64,000 bases of DNA from Glandiceps talaboti (GCF_964340395.1 NC_135567.1:21307306-21371305), one strand, 5' to 3'. Counted from the first letter of the stretch, positions 12,936 through 25,750 are shown. Notes: generated from the letters alone by a model not told the origin. Made by a program: numbers and translations.

Positions 12936-14780
12936 GAATCTTTAACCTTTTTACACTGTCTGTGATTGTGTAGTGTTATCTCTTTTATTCTTTTGTTTTT
13001 ATTATCATCACACATCAAACAAATACGAATGCATGAAAAGCACTAGTCGTTCTCGACGAAGTGAGTGGGGCCAAAGTCACCATCAACTTGTGGTGAATGT
13101 TGCCTGGTGTGGCTTGTTGTTTGCTCCTTGGCAATACGTTGCACCCAACTTTCTATCCAAATGAGGCAGTCATTTACCACGGAAATTTAGGATTTGTGTG
13201 TGTTGCCTTGGTGATGGGAACTTTTCTGCTCCGGCTCTTAACGCTAACTAGTACATTTTTTATTCACATTTGTTGTGGTTCTCTAGGTATTGGAGGAAAC
13301 TAATTGAACCGAACCTCGCCTCAGACCACTTTTTAGTGGTCTGAGACTGAACTGACAGTGAACTATGGCGGGTGAGCCCGGGAAGTTCAAAGGCAGAATC
13401 AGGGAGAATGTTGAGAACTTACTTCGGGTGCTCTTCTAAGTTCACGGTCGTGTATGACGTACATGGTGCACCTTCACTGGCAGACGTGCTGGTGCCGTTA
13501 TGGCAGAAAAAAAATAGAAAAAAGACGACATGATATCACCCAGTCTTATCAAAATCCATGGTATGCTAGTGATATGCAACAACCGAATGAAGACCACCTT
13601 CACCAACAACACAAAGAATAATACCACAAAACAATCACATGTAACATAAAATACCAACACTGCACTGAACAAAGACAAGAGCTGCAGTGACGTCATAACA
13701 AATGGGACGTCACCCAAATATTATTAGTTTCATTAAGATCACATTACCCCCTCCCCCCTCCCGGGAAAAAATCCCAAACAAACAAGAGCTTTTGGATGTT
13801 ATCACAATGATGGTTTAGTTTTATGACGTTTCCAGGTTTTAAATAGTGTAACTGTTAAGGCTTTGTTTTTTGTTTCGTTTATCAATCCAGGGTTAGCATT
13901 AAATATCTATTAATTCACCCAATGAATATTATCGGTATTATCTGAGGCATTACGTTGTCCTGCTTGCAGACGATGCACGCGTTTCAGGATACTACCCCGG
14001 TAGGTGTTAACTGACTTATCGCTTGGCGTTACTGAGACATTTTCAGATTTAGATTCAGATATGCTTAAAAACAACATTTATACCCCTTTTCTGGTGCATT
14101 TAATTTTCGATACTACATCACAGCCCCTACTACCACAGACGATGGAAGTACCACCACTACGTACGTACAGCTAAACTACGGTCTGCTAAGGCACTAAGGT
14201 ACGCTGTGTGGCGGGGCGCCCTCACACGTCGACCAACCTTTATACTTAAAGATAGAGCAGGCCGGTGAGGGCGGAGCGACACAAAGTATTTGATTGACTA
14301 CAGCACCTGTCACACAGTGATCTATGGAATGGTGGCATGTAGGCCGAGCCAATCATTTGGGACATTTTATTTAAATCTCATAATCTTCAAATGCTTTTCA
14401 GTTTGTTAGTCATTTTTAGTACAGTAAAAAAAAAAATGTCCTCATAACACATCACCTGCCTCAGTTTCCCCAAGATATTTTGTTGTTGAAAATGTAAGTA
14501 TTGTCTCTGGTATTGTTCATTGAAAAATAGCTTGACATCGCAGGGTCATCATATGCACATGATGTGGTATATTGTGTTTTGTATGTTTGTTTGTTTGTTT
14601 ATAAGTGGCACATTCTACATTTACTCCAGGGATTTGTGGAGACCTTGAGCTCTAACACGGTGTCAATATGCAGTGTGCAAAAATTACATGATATTTTTAT
14701 TAATATCCATGTGGCAAACTTAATACAAGAATGAGGCAGTGTCTCATACATACACTGTTAGCAACCTAAAGTATCAAACT
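12936..14780. other. No convincing gene
   Basis: Mixed unique sequence. A short frame starting ATGGCGGGTGAGCCCGGG (about 13365-13442, 25 codons, CpG-rich) could be the start of a gene, but no confident splice donor follows. One end of the AGTCCTGCTTGCA element family appears at 13955. Confidence 0.4.
13320..13345. other. Perfect 11-bp stem-loop with a TTTT loop
   Basis: CTCAGACCACT, TTTT, then the exact complement AGTGGTCTGAG. No gene ends next to it, so a terminator or RNA-processing role cannot be assigned. Confidence 0.6.
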
Positions 14781-14999
14781 AGTTCTAATCATAGACTCAC
14801 TTAGTGTCTATGTTCTAACTAACATCAACTACAGAATATTGTATTAAAAACCAAAACCAAATAACAATCTAAAATCCACTGTTTTGGTGATAACAAAATG
14901 GCCTGCAGGTAGATCACTTGAATCATGGGATGTATTAGCTAATACATCCATGGTTTAACCATAGACCCTCCACCTGGGTTGAGGGTCTATAGTTTAACC
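14781..14999. other. Cluster of three inverted repeats
   Basis: First, a short hairpin with CATAGAC/GTCTATG arms (14790-14812). Second, a perfect 22-bp palindrome centred on TTAGCTAA (14928-14949). Third, a 19-bp-arm hairpin (14952-14970 with 14981-14999; 17 of 19 match) containing ATAGACCCTC and GAGGGTCTAT. The cluster could be the remains of foldback transposons. Confidence 0.55.
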
Positions 15000-16337
15000 A
15001 AACATCCTGAAACTAGTTGTTAGAATCAATTAACAATAGCAGGATACACAATAAACAAAATCTCTGATGTACAAGTTAGGGTGACCCTATTTATTTTTTT
15101 TGTTCATTATCCAACCGACCCAAATTTTCAGCTCAGACACACACAAAATTATTTGCTTCTGCCCTTAGTATTTGGAGAACTGTGCCCTCTCTGGTAAGAA
15201 TAAGTAATTGTCTGGACTGTCAATGTCATCTCCAGGTGTCATCTACAGTCATGGCAATGATGATATTTGTTCATGAACAGGGCATTTTTTTCATGATGGA
15301 AGTTATTCAAGTAGAGGGGCTGAAAAAATGACAATAGTGTAGAGAAGCTGAGAAAGGGTTTGTTACCAGGAATCCAATAAAAAGTAGAGAGGAGGAAAAG
15401 GAGATGCAGAGAAACATGGAGAAGATGATTTTTTATTTTTTATTAAATTAATCAACCGACCAATCCATAGATGCCATGAAAAAGTAATGAGAAACAATTT
15501 TACAAAATAGGTTCACTTTTATCACTATTTTGGTGCAAATATTTGGAATACCTTAACCACCTGAAGTGAGAAATAGAACATTGCCGTCTTCCTTCACACA
15601 TGGCTGTCAACCAATAATTTATGACAAAATGTGAATTTACACAATATTGTACAGTTTGTATTTGTTTGTTTTTTGTACTCTTTATATCTAAAGGGCCCCA
15701 TGGAAGATTGGCCTCTGCCAACTGGGCTACCCTCTAAATAAAGTTTAAATAAATAAAATAAATGAATAAATAGATCTTTTTGACTTCTAAATGCTGACTT
15801 TGTCTAGTTGTCTATACCTCTTAATTTAATCTTCTATTGTCTTAGTCCGTCCGAGTCAACAGACTGCATCACAACGAAACCCATCATATTTACAGACTGG
15901 TCAGTGCCTCTAGTTGGGGTGGGGGTGCATGTAATTTTGTGCTGTTTCCAAATTAAGTTTGGCAACTTCACAAGTTTAGTTTTGTGTATGATGTAGGCTG
16001 GTGTTTCACTCATGTAACATGACATTTACTATCACCCTCAGACAACATCTAATGCAAAGGAAATAATTACATACAAGCTGTACACAGTGGAGATGTAGAA
16101 TTTAAGTCAAGTTGAAATTTTGATTATCAGTTAGAAAATTAACAATTACAGCCATTAAAATCACCAAGGTCATGTGTAATGTTTCATTAGATTTTAATGT
16201 ACTGTGAAAGAATAGCAATGCTTATCAGTTTTCAATGTGATTGGGCAAAGGATCCTGCTGACAGTGCTATGTTAAATTATTGTGTTGCTGTTATTATTAG
16301 TCTAGAGTTGAAATATGTCTATCTGTGTCAAAAACAT
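15000..16337. other. No convincing gene
   Basis: Unique AT-rich sequence. At 15988-16014 there is a single inverted copy of the 44-bp minisatellite unit whose main array begins 324 bp further on (see 16338-17669). Confidence 0.5.
15988..16014 (-). repeat. Orphan inverted copy of the 44-bp unit
   Basis: The reverse complement of these 27 bases matches the array segment from CATGAGTGAAACACC to CTACATCAT with a single base deletion. Its orientation is opposite to the array. Confidence 0.8.
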
Positions 16338-17669
16338 AATGTCCCATGAGTGAAACACCAAGCCTACATCATTTTAGCTGTAATGTCCCATGAGTGAAAC
16401 ACCAAGCCTACATCATTTTAGCTGTAATGTCCCATGAGTGATGTTACCAAGCCTACATCATTTTAGTTGTAATGTCCCATGAGTGAAACACCAAGCCTAC
16501 ATCATTTTAGCTGTAATGTTCCATGAGTGAAACACCAAGCCTACATCATTTTAGCTGTAATGTCCCATGAGTGAAACACCAAGCCTACATCATTTTAGCT
16601 GAAATGTCCCATGAGTAAAACACCAAGCCTACATCATTTTAGTTGTCCCATGAGTGAAACTCCAAGCCTACATCATTTTAGCTGTAATGTCCCATGAGTG
16701 AAACACCAAGCCTACATCATTTTAGCTGTAATGTCCCATGAGTGAAACACCAAGCCTACATCATTTTAGTTGTAATGTCCCATAAGTGAAACACCAAGCC
16801 TACATCATTTTAGCTGTAATGTCCCATGAGTGATGTTACCAAGCCTACATCATTTTAGCTGTAATGTCCATGAGTGAAACACCAAGCCTACATCATTTTA
16901 GCTGTAATGTCATTTTACAATTGAGTGAAACACCAAGCCTACATCATTTTAGCTGTAATGTCCCATGAGTGAAACACCAAGCCTACATCATTTTAGCTGT
17001 AATGTCCCATGAGTGATGTTACCAAGCCTACATCATTTTAGCTGTAATGTCCCATGAGTGAAACACCAACGCCTACATCATTTTAGTTGTAATGTCCCAT
17101 AAGTGAAACACCAAGCCTACATCATTTTAGCTGTAATGTCCCATGAGTGATGTTACCAAGCCTACATCATTTTAGCTGTAATGTCCATGAGTGAAACACC
17201 AAGCCTACATCATTTTAGCTGTAATGTCATTTTACAATTGAGTGAAACACCAAGCCTACATCATTTTAGCTGTAATGTCCCATGAGTGAAACACCAAGCC
17301 TACATCATTTTAGCTGTAATGTCCCATGAGTGAAACACCAAGCCTACATCATTTTAGCTGTAATGTCCCATGAGTGAAACACCAAGCCTACATCATTTTA
17401 GCTGTAATGTCCCATGAGTGAAACATCAAGCCTACATCATTTTAGCTGTAATGTCCCATGAGTGAAACACCAAGCCTACATCATTTTAGCTGTAATGTCC
17501 CATGAGTGAAACACCAAGCCTACATCATTTTAGCTGAAATGTCCCATGAGTGAAACACCAAGCCTACATCATTTTAGCTGTAATGTCCCATGAGTGAAAC
17601 ACCAAGCCTACATCATTTTAGCTGAAATGTCCTATGAGTGAAACACCAAGCCTACATCATTTTAGCTAT
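16338..17669. repeat. 44-bp minisatellite, about 30 copies
   Basis: The unit is AATGTCCCATGAGTGAAACA followed by CCAAGCCTACATCATTTTAGCTGT. Variants with TGATGTTACC, or with TCATTTTACAATTGAG replacing the unit start, recur 317 bp apart (16904 and 17221), so a block of several units was duplicated as one. Confidence 0.96.
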
Positions 17670-17790
17670 ATTTGTCTTGCCAGCAGCAGGCCATTGGCCC
17701 CTAGTCCAGGATACCTGTCAGATCTATAAATAGATGGGGAATTCCCTAACTTTTACCCAAGACGGCGGTAAGCTAACAACAGCAAGCAGC

Positions 17791-18545
17791 GTGTATACCT
17801 CTCTAGTTCTATATTGTTATCTGCTACAACACCAGTGGTTTCCTATGGGTGTATACCTCTCTCATTCTATACTGTTATCTGCTACAACACCAGTGGTTTC
17901 CTATGGGTGTATACCTCTCTCATTCTATACTGTTATCTGCTAGAATACCAGTGGTTTCCTATGCGTGTATACCTCTCTCATTCTATACTGTTATCTGCTA
18001 GAATACCAGTGGTTTCCTATGGGTGTATACCTCTCTCATTCTATACTGTTATCTGCTAGAATACCAGTGGTTTCCTATGCGTGTATACCTCTCTCATTCT
18101 ATACTGTTATCTGCTAGAATACCAGTGGTTTCCTATGGGTGTATACCTCTCTAGTTCTATACTGTTATCTGCTACAACACCAGTGGTTTCCTATGCGTGT
18201 ATACCTCTCTCATTCTATACTGTTATCTGCTACAACACCAGTGGTTTCCTATGTGTGTATACCTCTCTAGTTCTATACTGTTATCTGCTACAACACCAGT
18301 GGTTTCCTATGCGTGTATACCTCTCTCATTCTATACTGTTATCTGCTACAACACCAGTGGTTTCCTATGCGTGTATACCTCTCTCATTCTATACTGTTAT
18401 CTGCTACAACACCAGTGGTTTCCTATGGGTGTATACCTCTCTCATTCTATACTGTTATCTGCTACAACACCAGTGGTTTCCTATGCGTGTATACCTCTCT
18501 CATTCTATACTGTTATCTGCTACAACACCAGTGGTTTCCTATCCA
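17791..18545. repeat. 58-bp minisatellite, 13 copies
   Basis: The unit starts GTGTATACCTCTCTCATTCT and ends CACCAGTGGTTTCCTATGG. Because 58 is not a multiple of 3, a reading frame passes through all three phases of the unit. All three are open, giving overlapping long frames that are artefacts of the repeat. Confidence 0.96.
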
Positions 18546-19290
18546 ATACAGCTGATAACCCTGCAATATAAGGTATGGCTATTATTCCTGACAGTTTCAC
18601 ATAGGGATCAAATTCCTGAGTGCAAAAAAAGGTCAGGGTAACTATGTGTATGTATGTTATGCAGTGTAGACATTCAAGACAACACATCATATCTTAATAT
18701 AGACTACATGTCCTTACTTTTAAATGGAGAATATGTTGGCACTTGATTTTTTACATTGTTCCATTTTTGGTGGCATGGGTGTTTTGGTGCAGAACAATGA
18801 CCCACTATTGATATGTGCAAATTATATAAAAATTAAAATAGAGTAATTTTAATTTTCAGTGAAAGTCTTGAACTTGAACATTTAGGTATATTTGATATTG
18901 GGGCGTTGACAAAAAAAAATTGCTGACACACTTGATCAAGACATGCAAAAAATATGCCTCCACTGCATAATGGTATATTAAAGCTAACTGAAAATCATTA
19001 AAATTATAAACTACATTAACAATTGTATAGAACACAAGCACAAGCACAAGCACATATATATATGGCTAGACTTTCGTGGTTGCTTGGAAACCCTTAGCTC
19101 TGGATGTATATGCTACGAGGTTCGATATGTCATTTAATGATCTAAAGTTGTTTTCTGTACTTTTTAGAGTCATAGCAAGGGTATGGGTGGTTTTTATTCC
19201 TAAAATCAATGCGAATGAAATCTGTTCACAGTCTTGCTATTTGAAATAGGGAAGACCCATAACTGAGAGGGAAGACGTGTTGACCCTTGT
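18546..19290. other. Spacer with a rearranged orphan repeat unit
   Basis: No gene is visible. Positions 19086-19118 hold a piece of the 48-bp unit of the next array, with GGAAACCCT in direct orientation joined to TAGCTCTGGATGTATATGCT in inverted orientation. Confidence 0.6.
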
Positions 19291-22200
19291 AGCATATACA
19301 TCCAGAGCTAGGAAACCCTGTAATCAGAAATCTGTCATAGCATATACATCCAGAGCTAGGAAACCCTGTAATCAGAAATCTGTCATAGCATATACATCCA
19401 GAGCTAGGAAACCCTGTAATCAGGAATCTGTCATAGCATATACATCCAGAGCTAGAAAACCCTGTAATCAGAAATCTGTCATAGCATATACATCCAGAGC
19501 TAGGAAACCCTGTAATCAGGAATCTGTCATAGCATATACATCCAGAGCTAGGAAACCCTGTAATCAGGAATCTGTCATAGCATATACATCCAGAGCTAGG
19601 AAACCCTGTAATCTGGAATCTGTCGTAGCATATACATCCAGAGCTAGAAAACCCTGTAATCAGAAATCTGTCGTAGCATATACATCCAGAGCTAGAAAAC
19701 CCTGTAATCAGGAATCTGTCGTAGCATATACATCCAGAGCTAGGAAACCCTGTAATCAGGAATCTGTCATAGCATATACATCCAGAGCTAGGAAACCCTG
19801 TAATCAGGAATCTGTCATAGCATATACATCCAGAGCTACAAAACCCTGCAATTAGGAATCTGTCGTAGCATATACATCCAGAGCTAGAAAACCCTGTAAT
19901 CAGGAATCAGCTGTCATAGCATATACATCCAGAGCTAGGAAACCCTGTAATCAGAAATCTGTCGTAGCATATACATCCAGAGCTAGGAAACCCTGTAATC
20001 AGAAATCAGCTGTCGTAGCATATACATCCAGAGCTAGAAAACCCTGTAATTAGGAATCTGTCATAGCATATACATCCAGAGCTAGAAAACCCTGTAATCA
20101 GAAATCTGTCGTAGCATATACATCCAGAGCTAGGAAACCCTGTAATCAGAAATCTGTCATAGCATATACATCCAGAGCTAGAAAACCCTGTAATCAGAAA
20201 TCTGTCATAGCATATACATCCAGAGCTAGAAAACCCTGTAATCAGAAATCTGTCGTAGCATATACATCCAGAGCTAGGAAACCCTGTAATCAGAAATCTG
20301 TCATAGCATATACATCCAGAGCTAGGAAACCCTGTAATCAGAAATCTGTCATAGCATATACATCCAGAGCTAGAAAACCCTGTAATCAGGAATCAGCTGT
20401 CATAGCATATACATCCAGAGCTAGAAAACCCTGTAATCAGGAATCTGTCGTAGCATATACATCCAGAGCTAGAAAACCCTGTAATCAGAAATCTGTCGTA
20501 GCATATACATCCAGAGCTAGAAAACCCTGTAATTAGGAATCTGTCGTAGCATATACATCCAGAGCTAGAAAACCCTGTAATCAGAAATCTGTCGTAGCAT
20601 ATACATCCAGAGCTAGGAAACCCTGTAATCAGAAATCTGTCGTAGCATATACATCCAGAGCTAGGAAACCCTGTAATCAGAAATCTGTCGTAGCATATAC
20701 ATCCAGAGCTAGGAAACCCTGTAATCAGAAATCTGTCGTAGCATATACATCCAGAGCTAGGAAACCCTGTAATCAGGAATCTGTCGTAGCATATACATCC
20801 AGAGCTAGAAAACCCTGTAATTAGGAATCAGCTGTCATAGCATATACATCCAGAGCTAGGAAACCCTGTAATCAGAAATCTGTCGTAGCATATACATCCA
20901 GAGCTAGGAAACCCTGTAATCAGAAATCTGTCGTAGCATATACATCCAGAGCTAGAAAACCCTGTAATCAGAAATCTGTCGTAGCACATCCAGAGCTATA
21001 AAACCCTGTAATCAGAAATCTGTCGTAGCATATACATCCAGAGCTAGGAAACCCTGTAATCAGGAATCAGCTGTCATAGCATATACATGTATCCAGAGCT
21101 AGAAAACCCTGTAATCAGGAATCTGTCATAGCATATACATCCAGAGCTAGGAAACCCTGTAATCAGGAATCTGTCGTAGCATATACATCCAGAGCTATAA
21201 AACCCTGTAATTAGGAATCTGTCGTAGCATATACATCCAGAGCTAGGAAACCTTGTAATCAGAAATCTGTCATAGCATATATACATCCAGAGCTAGGAAA
21301 CCCTGTAATCAGAAATCTGTCATAGCATATACATCCAGAGCTAGAAAACCCTGTAATCAGAAATCTGTCATAGCATATACATCCAGAGCTAGAAAACCCT
21401 GTAATCAGGAATCTGTCGTAGCATATACATCCAGAGCTAGAAAACCCTGTAATCAGGAATCTGTCGTAGCATATACATCCAGAGCTAGAAAACCCTGTAA
21501 TTAGGAATCTGTCATAGCATATACATCCAGAGCTAGGAAACCCTGTAATCAGGAATCTGTCGTAGCATATACATCCAGAGCTAGGAAACCCTGTAATCAG
21601 AAATCTGTCATAGCATATACATCCAGAGCTAGGAAACCCTGTAATTAGGAATCTGTCATAGCATATACATCCAGAGCTAGAAAACCCTGTAATCAGAAAT
21701 CTGTCGTAGCATATACATCCAGAGCTAGGAAACCCTGTAATCAGAAATCTGTCGTAGCATATACATCCAGAGCTAGGAAACCCTGTAATCAGAAATCTGT
21801 CATAGCATATACATCCAGAGCCAGAAAACCCTGTAATTAGGAATCTGTCATAGTATATACATCCAGAGCTAGAAAACCCTGTAATCAGAAATCTGTCATA
21901 GCATATACATCCAGAGCTAGGAAACCCTGTAATCAGAAATCTGTCGTAGCATATACATCCAGAGCTAGGAAACCCTGTAATCAGAAATCTGTCGTAGCAT
22001 ATACATCCAGAGCTAGAAAACCCTGTAATCAGAAATCTGTCGTAGCACATCCAGAGCTAGAAAACCCTGTAATCAGAAATCTGTCGTAGCATATACATCC
22101 AGAGCTAGGAAACCCTGTAATCAGGAATCAGCTGTCATAGCATATACATCCAGAGCTAGAAAACCCTGTAATCAGGAATCTGTCATAGCATATACATCCA

Positions 22201-23003
22201 GAGCTAGGAAACCCTGTAATCAGGAATCTGTCGTAGCATATACATCCAGAGCTATAAAACCCTGTAATTAGGAATCTGTCATAGCATATACATCCAGAGC
22301 TAGGAAACCCTGTAATCAGGAATCTGTCGTAGCATATACATCCAGAGCTATAAAACCCTGTAATCAGAAATCTGTCATAGCATATACATCCAGAGCTATA
22401 AAACCCTGTAATTAGGAATCTGTCGTAGCATATACATCCAGAGCTAGGAAACCTTGTAATCAGAAATCTGTCATAGCATATACATCCAGAGCTAGGAAAC
22501 CCTGTAATCAGAAATCTGTCATAGCATATACATCCAGAGCTAGAAAACCCTGTAATCAGGAATCTGTCGTAGCATATACATCCAGAGCTAGAAAACCCTG
22601 TAATCAGGAATCTGTCGTAGCATATTTATACATCCAGAGCTAGAAAACCCTGTAATCAGAAATCTGTCATAGCATATACATCCAGAGCTATAAAACCCTG
22701 TAATTAGGAATCTGTCGTAGCATATACATCCAGAGCTAGAAAACCCTGTAATCAGAAATCTGTCATAGCATATACATCCAGAGCTAGGAAACCCTGTAAT
22801 CAGAAATCTGTCATAGCATATACATCCAGAGCTAGGAAACCCTGTAATCAGAAATCTGTCGTAGCATATACATCCAGAGCTATAAAACCCTGTAATTAGG
22901 AATCTGTCGTAGCATATACATCCAGAGCTAGAAAACCCTGTAATCAGAAATCTGTCATAGCATATACATCCAGAGCTATAAAACCCTGTAATCAGGAAAC
23001 TGG
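19291..23003. repeat. 48-bp minisatellite, about 77 copies
   Basis: The unit is AGCATATACATCCAGAGCTA followed by GGAAACCCTGTAATCAGAAATCTGTCAT. The period equals 16 codons, so open frames persist on both strands: AYTSRARKPCNQESVI repeats on plus, CYDRFLITGFSSSGCI on minus. Variants (AATTAGGAATC, a 3-bp CAG insertion, CGTAG/CATAG) interrupt these frames irregularly, and there is no promoter or splice context, so I do not call a gene. Confidence 0.97.
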
Positions 23004-23089
23004 AACCAAGAATCATTAATGGGTGAATTTATATGTTTTTGGATTGAATGTATATTCTTTTGCATTTTAAAAGTTACTCACAGTATTCT

Positions 23090-23790
23090 ACTGGTGTATA
23101 CTTATAACTATCACTTGCAATTGACTGAACTCAAACCTGGTATTAAGATATAACTTATAAACTATCTAATGATGTCATTTATATAATTAGTATACCACCC
23201 TCTAGTGTCTACTTACTGATCAATGTATGGGTAACCATCACTTGTAATTGACTGAACTCAAACCTGGTATTAAGATATAACATATAAATGATCCAATGAT
23301 GTCATTTATATAATTAGTATACTGCCCTCTAGTGTCTAATTACTGATAAATGTATGGGTAACCATCACTTGCAATTGATTGAACTCAAACCTGGTATTAA
23401 GGTATAACATAACTATCTAATGATGTCATTTACATAATTAGTATACTGCCCTCTAGTGTCTAATTACTGAAGTACACTTAATCAGCACTTGTAATTGACT
23501 GAACTCAAACCTGGTATTAAGATATAACATATAAACTATCTAATGATGTAATTTATATAATTAGTATATCGCCCTCTAGTGTCTACTTACTGAAGTACAC
23601 TTTACCATCACTTGCAATTGACTGAACTCAAACCTGGTATCAAGATATATTTATAAATAATCCAATGACATCATTTATTTAATTAGTATACTGCCCTCTA
23701 GTGTCTACTTACTGAAGCACACTTAACTATCACTTTCATTTGACTGAACTCAAACCTGGTACAAAGATATAACTAATCAATGATCCAATC
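23090..23790. repeat. Tandem repeat of about 115-127 bp, 6 diverged copies
   Basis: Copies share CAATTGACTGAACTCAAACC, an AATTAGTATACTGCC segment and CTCTAGTGTCTACTTACTGA. They are more diverged than the neighbouring arrays, so this array is probably older. Confidence 0.85.
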
Positions 23791-24367
23791 AGTCATGTAA
23801 TTTATTACATGTATCATAATATGTGCAGGAACTCCCTACTATGCAATCAACTGTTCTAACAATGCCAGAAGACAAATTGTGATGTCATAGAAGATATACA
23901 TAAATGTTAAATTTATACTCTAAGAGTAAATCAAAAGTTTGGTATGTATTTTCATGTAAGCATATAAACTCAGCTTGTGCCACTTATGACAATCCTTTTT
24001 GGATGTTTACACAGCGCAGAAGTAAAAGTATTAATTCTGGTCACATTTATGGGTCCTAAAAACTGGTCACATTTATCATGGGTCCTAAAAACATGAAATA
24101 ACTGTACATGTAGACTTCTGGTCAGGTCAGTAAGTAATGTACAATGAAATTAGTATTTCCATTACTTTAATGTTGACAAATATTCAATGAATAAAGTTTA
24201 AGGTTTATTCATTTTCTAAAGCACCTTTTCTATTTTGTAATATATAAACACAAAATAAGGCATAATCCTGCAATCTATCCAAATTTGAAAATTTATAATA
24301 ATATTGTGAAAGTATAAGCCATTTATTGCATTATCAATAATTCTATCTTTTCTAATTTCTTCAACAG
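23791..24367. other. Presumed 5' intron of the interrupted HEPN gene
   Basis: No coding content. It ends in a pyrimidine-rich tract and splice acceptor TTTCTTCAACAG|A at 24367, 36 bases before the ATG of the next feature. Confidence 0.45.
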
Positions 24368-24403
24368 ATACTACCTCCTGTTCTGGTAGTGTAGGTATAA
24401 AAA

Positions 24404-24590
24404 ATGGCTGCTAACTTTGATTTGTCTGAAGAACTAAGAGAAACACCTGAGAGGACAAATTATTGTCGTTTGTTTCGGCTCCTGGTTGAAGTTTGTACGA
24501 AGGCACTACGGTTAGTCTTTGATGGTATACATCCTCCAAGCACTTTATCCAATACTCTCTTTCATCCAAGTATACAACGGACCTTGCGAA
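24404..24590 (+). CDS. Interrupted DZIP3-like HEPN / B-box gene, 5' part
   Basis: This is the first 62 codons of a gene broken by the retrotransposon at 24591-38003. It encodes the first helices of a DZIP3-like HEPN domain (EVCTKALRLVFDGIHPPSTL), which align with residues about 26-60 of the intact paralogue at 46189. The ATG at 24404 lies 36 bases after a splice acceptor, as in the paralogue. The reading frame stops at the insertion; its continuation begins at 38004, after CGAA is repeated. HEPN domains bind nucleotides or RNA and some are RNases. DZIP3-like HEPN is common in large invertebrate gene families, often joined to ubiquitin-ligase or immune modules. The copy in this assembly cannot make the whole protein unless the insert is removed; an insert-free allele may exist. 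Confidence 0.75.
24587..24590. other. Target-site duplication, left copy (CGAA)
   Basis: CGAA directly precedes the 5' LTR and recurs at 38004-38007 after the 3' LTR. A 4-bp duplication is usual for Gypsy-type integrases. Confidence 0.9.
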
Positions 24591-25069
24591 TGTGACGTGT
24601 AATTTCTGCACATGCGCAGTAGCTTCCCACGAGGCAAGCCGCCATTTTTGAATGAATACTTACCTGTGTTCAGTTCATTGTTCGTATGTTAATCCGACAC
24701 CATCAACTGTATGGAGGGCGCCATCTCTCCTATTGCTGTTACTTATTAGATGGTAAGATGTTCTACTTTTGTTTAACGAAGTTTTGTTGGAGAATTTATC
24801 GTACTTTTCGAGTATTTCACCTTTATTTGTATTGATTGTATTTTATACATAGCGTCTATGGACGTACACGATGTAACCTTGAACAACTTTTTGTACAAAG
24901 TTCTAGCGTTTCATGAAAACTATTTTTGAGTTAACTACCACCTCGGTTAAGTCTACAACCTCATGTTATTCCGATTCTACAAGTGAAACTATGTATTTTC
25001 ATTTTTATCAGTGATCGAGACATTTTACTGTGAGCGTACGAAACGTAGTAGTCAATATGCAAACTCATG
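24591..25069 (+). repeat. Gypsy 5' LTR, left piece
   Basis: Matches the first 479 bp of the 3' LTR (36969-37447). It is cut after AAACTCATG by the Ngaro-type element. Confidence 0.95.
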
Positions 25070-25170
25070 GTTTTGGACCATCTCCGGGCCTTAAATACAT
25101 TTACCAAAACAAACATATATACAGTGTGTGGCTACGCTGCCAGGTCATTGAACTTTATTCACAAACATAG
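25070..25170 (-). repeat. Ngaro split direct repeat, 101-bp outer copy
   Basis: It starts GTTTTGGACCATCTCCGGGC and ends ACAAACATAG, and is the same as 25608-25708. It forms one end of the element. Confidence 0.93.
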
Positions 25171-25448
25171 AATAAATGTTACAGTGCTGTAGAAAAGAGT
25201 TGACAACAAAATTAATATCTCCTGCAGGAACCTCGCCCTAAAAACCAGAGGTTAAAAACCTTTTCACGTATGGAAAGGGAAAAAGCTCTGGAAAAGCGTT
25301 TGATTACCTGCTCCAGAAAATCTTTCACTTAAATTAATGATACATCAGACATCAAGATAAATCTAACAGTATACAAAATGGCTACAATTTAGTGTAAACA
25401 TCCACTACTAGGCAAATATAGTTTTATAGAAAACAAAATACAAATATT

Positions 25449-25607
25449 GCATAAAAATTTACATGTGTCAATGACCAAGGTAACGTGTAGACTGAACATA
25501 CCCAAACTTTACTGTCAATCAAACACACGTGATATGCCATCACAGCGCCCTCACAATACACCAAAACAATAATTTCTCCCTATACGATGTAACTTGAGAA
25601 ATTACAA
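25449..25607 (-). repeat. Ngaro split direct repeat, 159-bp inner copy
   Basis: It starts GCATAAAAATTTACATGTGT and ends GAGAAATTACAA, and matches the opposite terminus at 29934-30092. It abuts the inner 101-bp copy, so the element carries an internal junction of its two ends. This is the signature needed for a circular intermediate. Confidence 0.93.
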
Positions 25608-25708
25608 GTTTTGGACCATCTCCGGGCCTTAAATACATTTACCAAAACAAACATATATACAGTGTGTGGCTACGCTGCCAGGTCATTGAACTTTATTCAC
25701 AAACATAG
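25608..25708 (-). repeat. Ngaro split direct repeat, 101-bp inner copy
   Basis: Copy of 25070-25170, directly joined to the 159-bp inner repeat. Confidence 0.93.
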
Positions 25709-25750
25709 ACAAGCAAACAGAAGGGGAGAAAAAGTGGGTGATTTCATAGA

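Noticed and set aside
13442-13717. 91-residue hydrophobic frame on minus
   Set aside because: Starts at a non-ATG codon, no family resemblance, no splice or promoter context.
21259-22050. 263-residue minus-strand reading frame
   Set aside because: It is the 48-bp minisatellite read in one phase; no promoter, splice or domain support.
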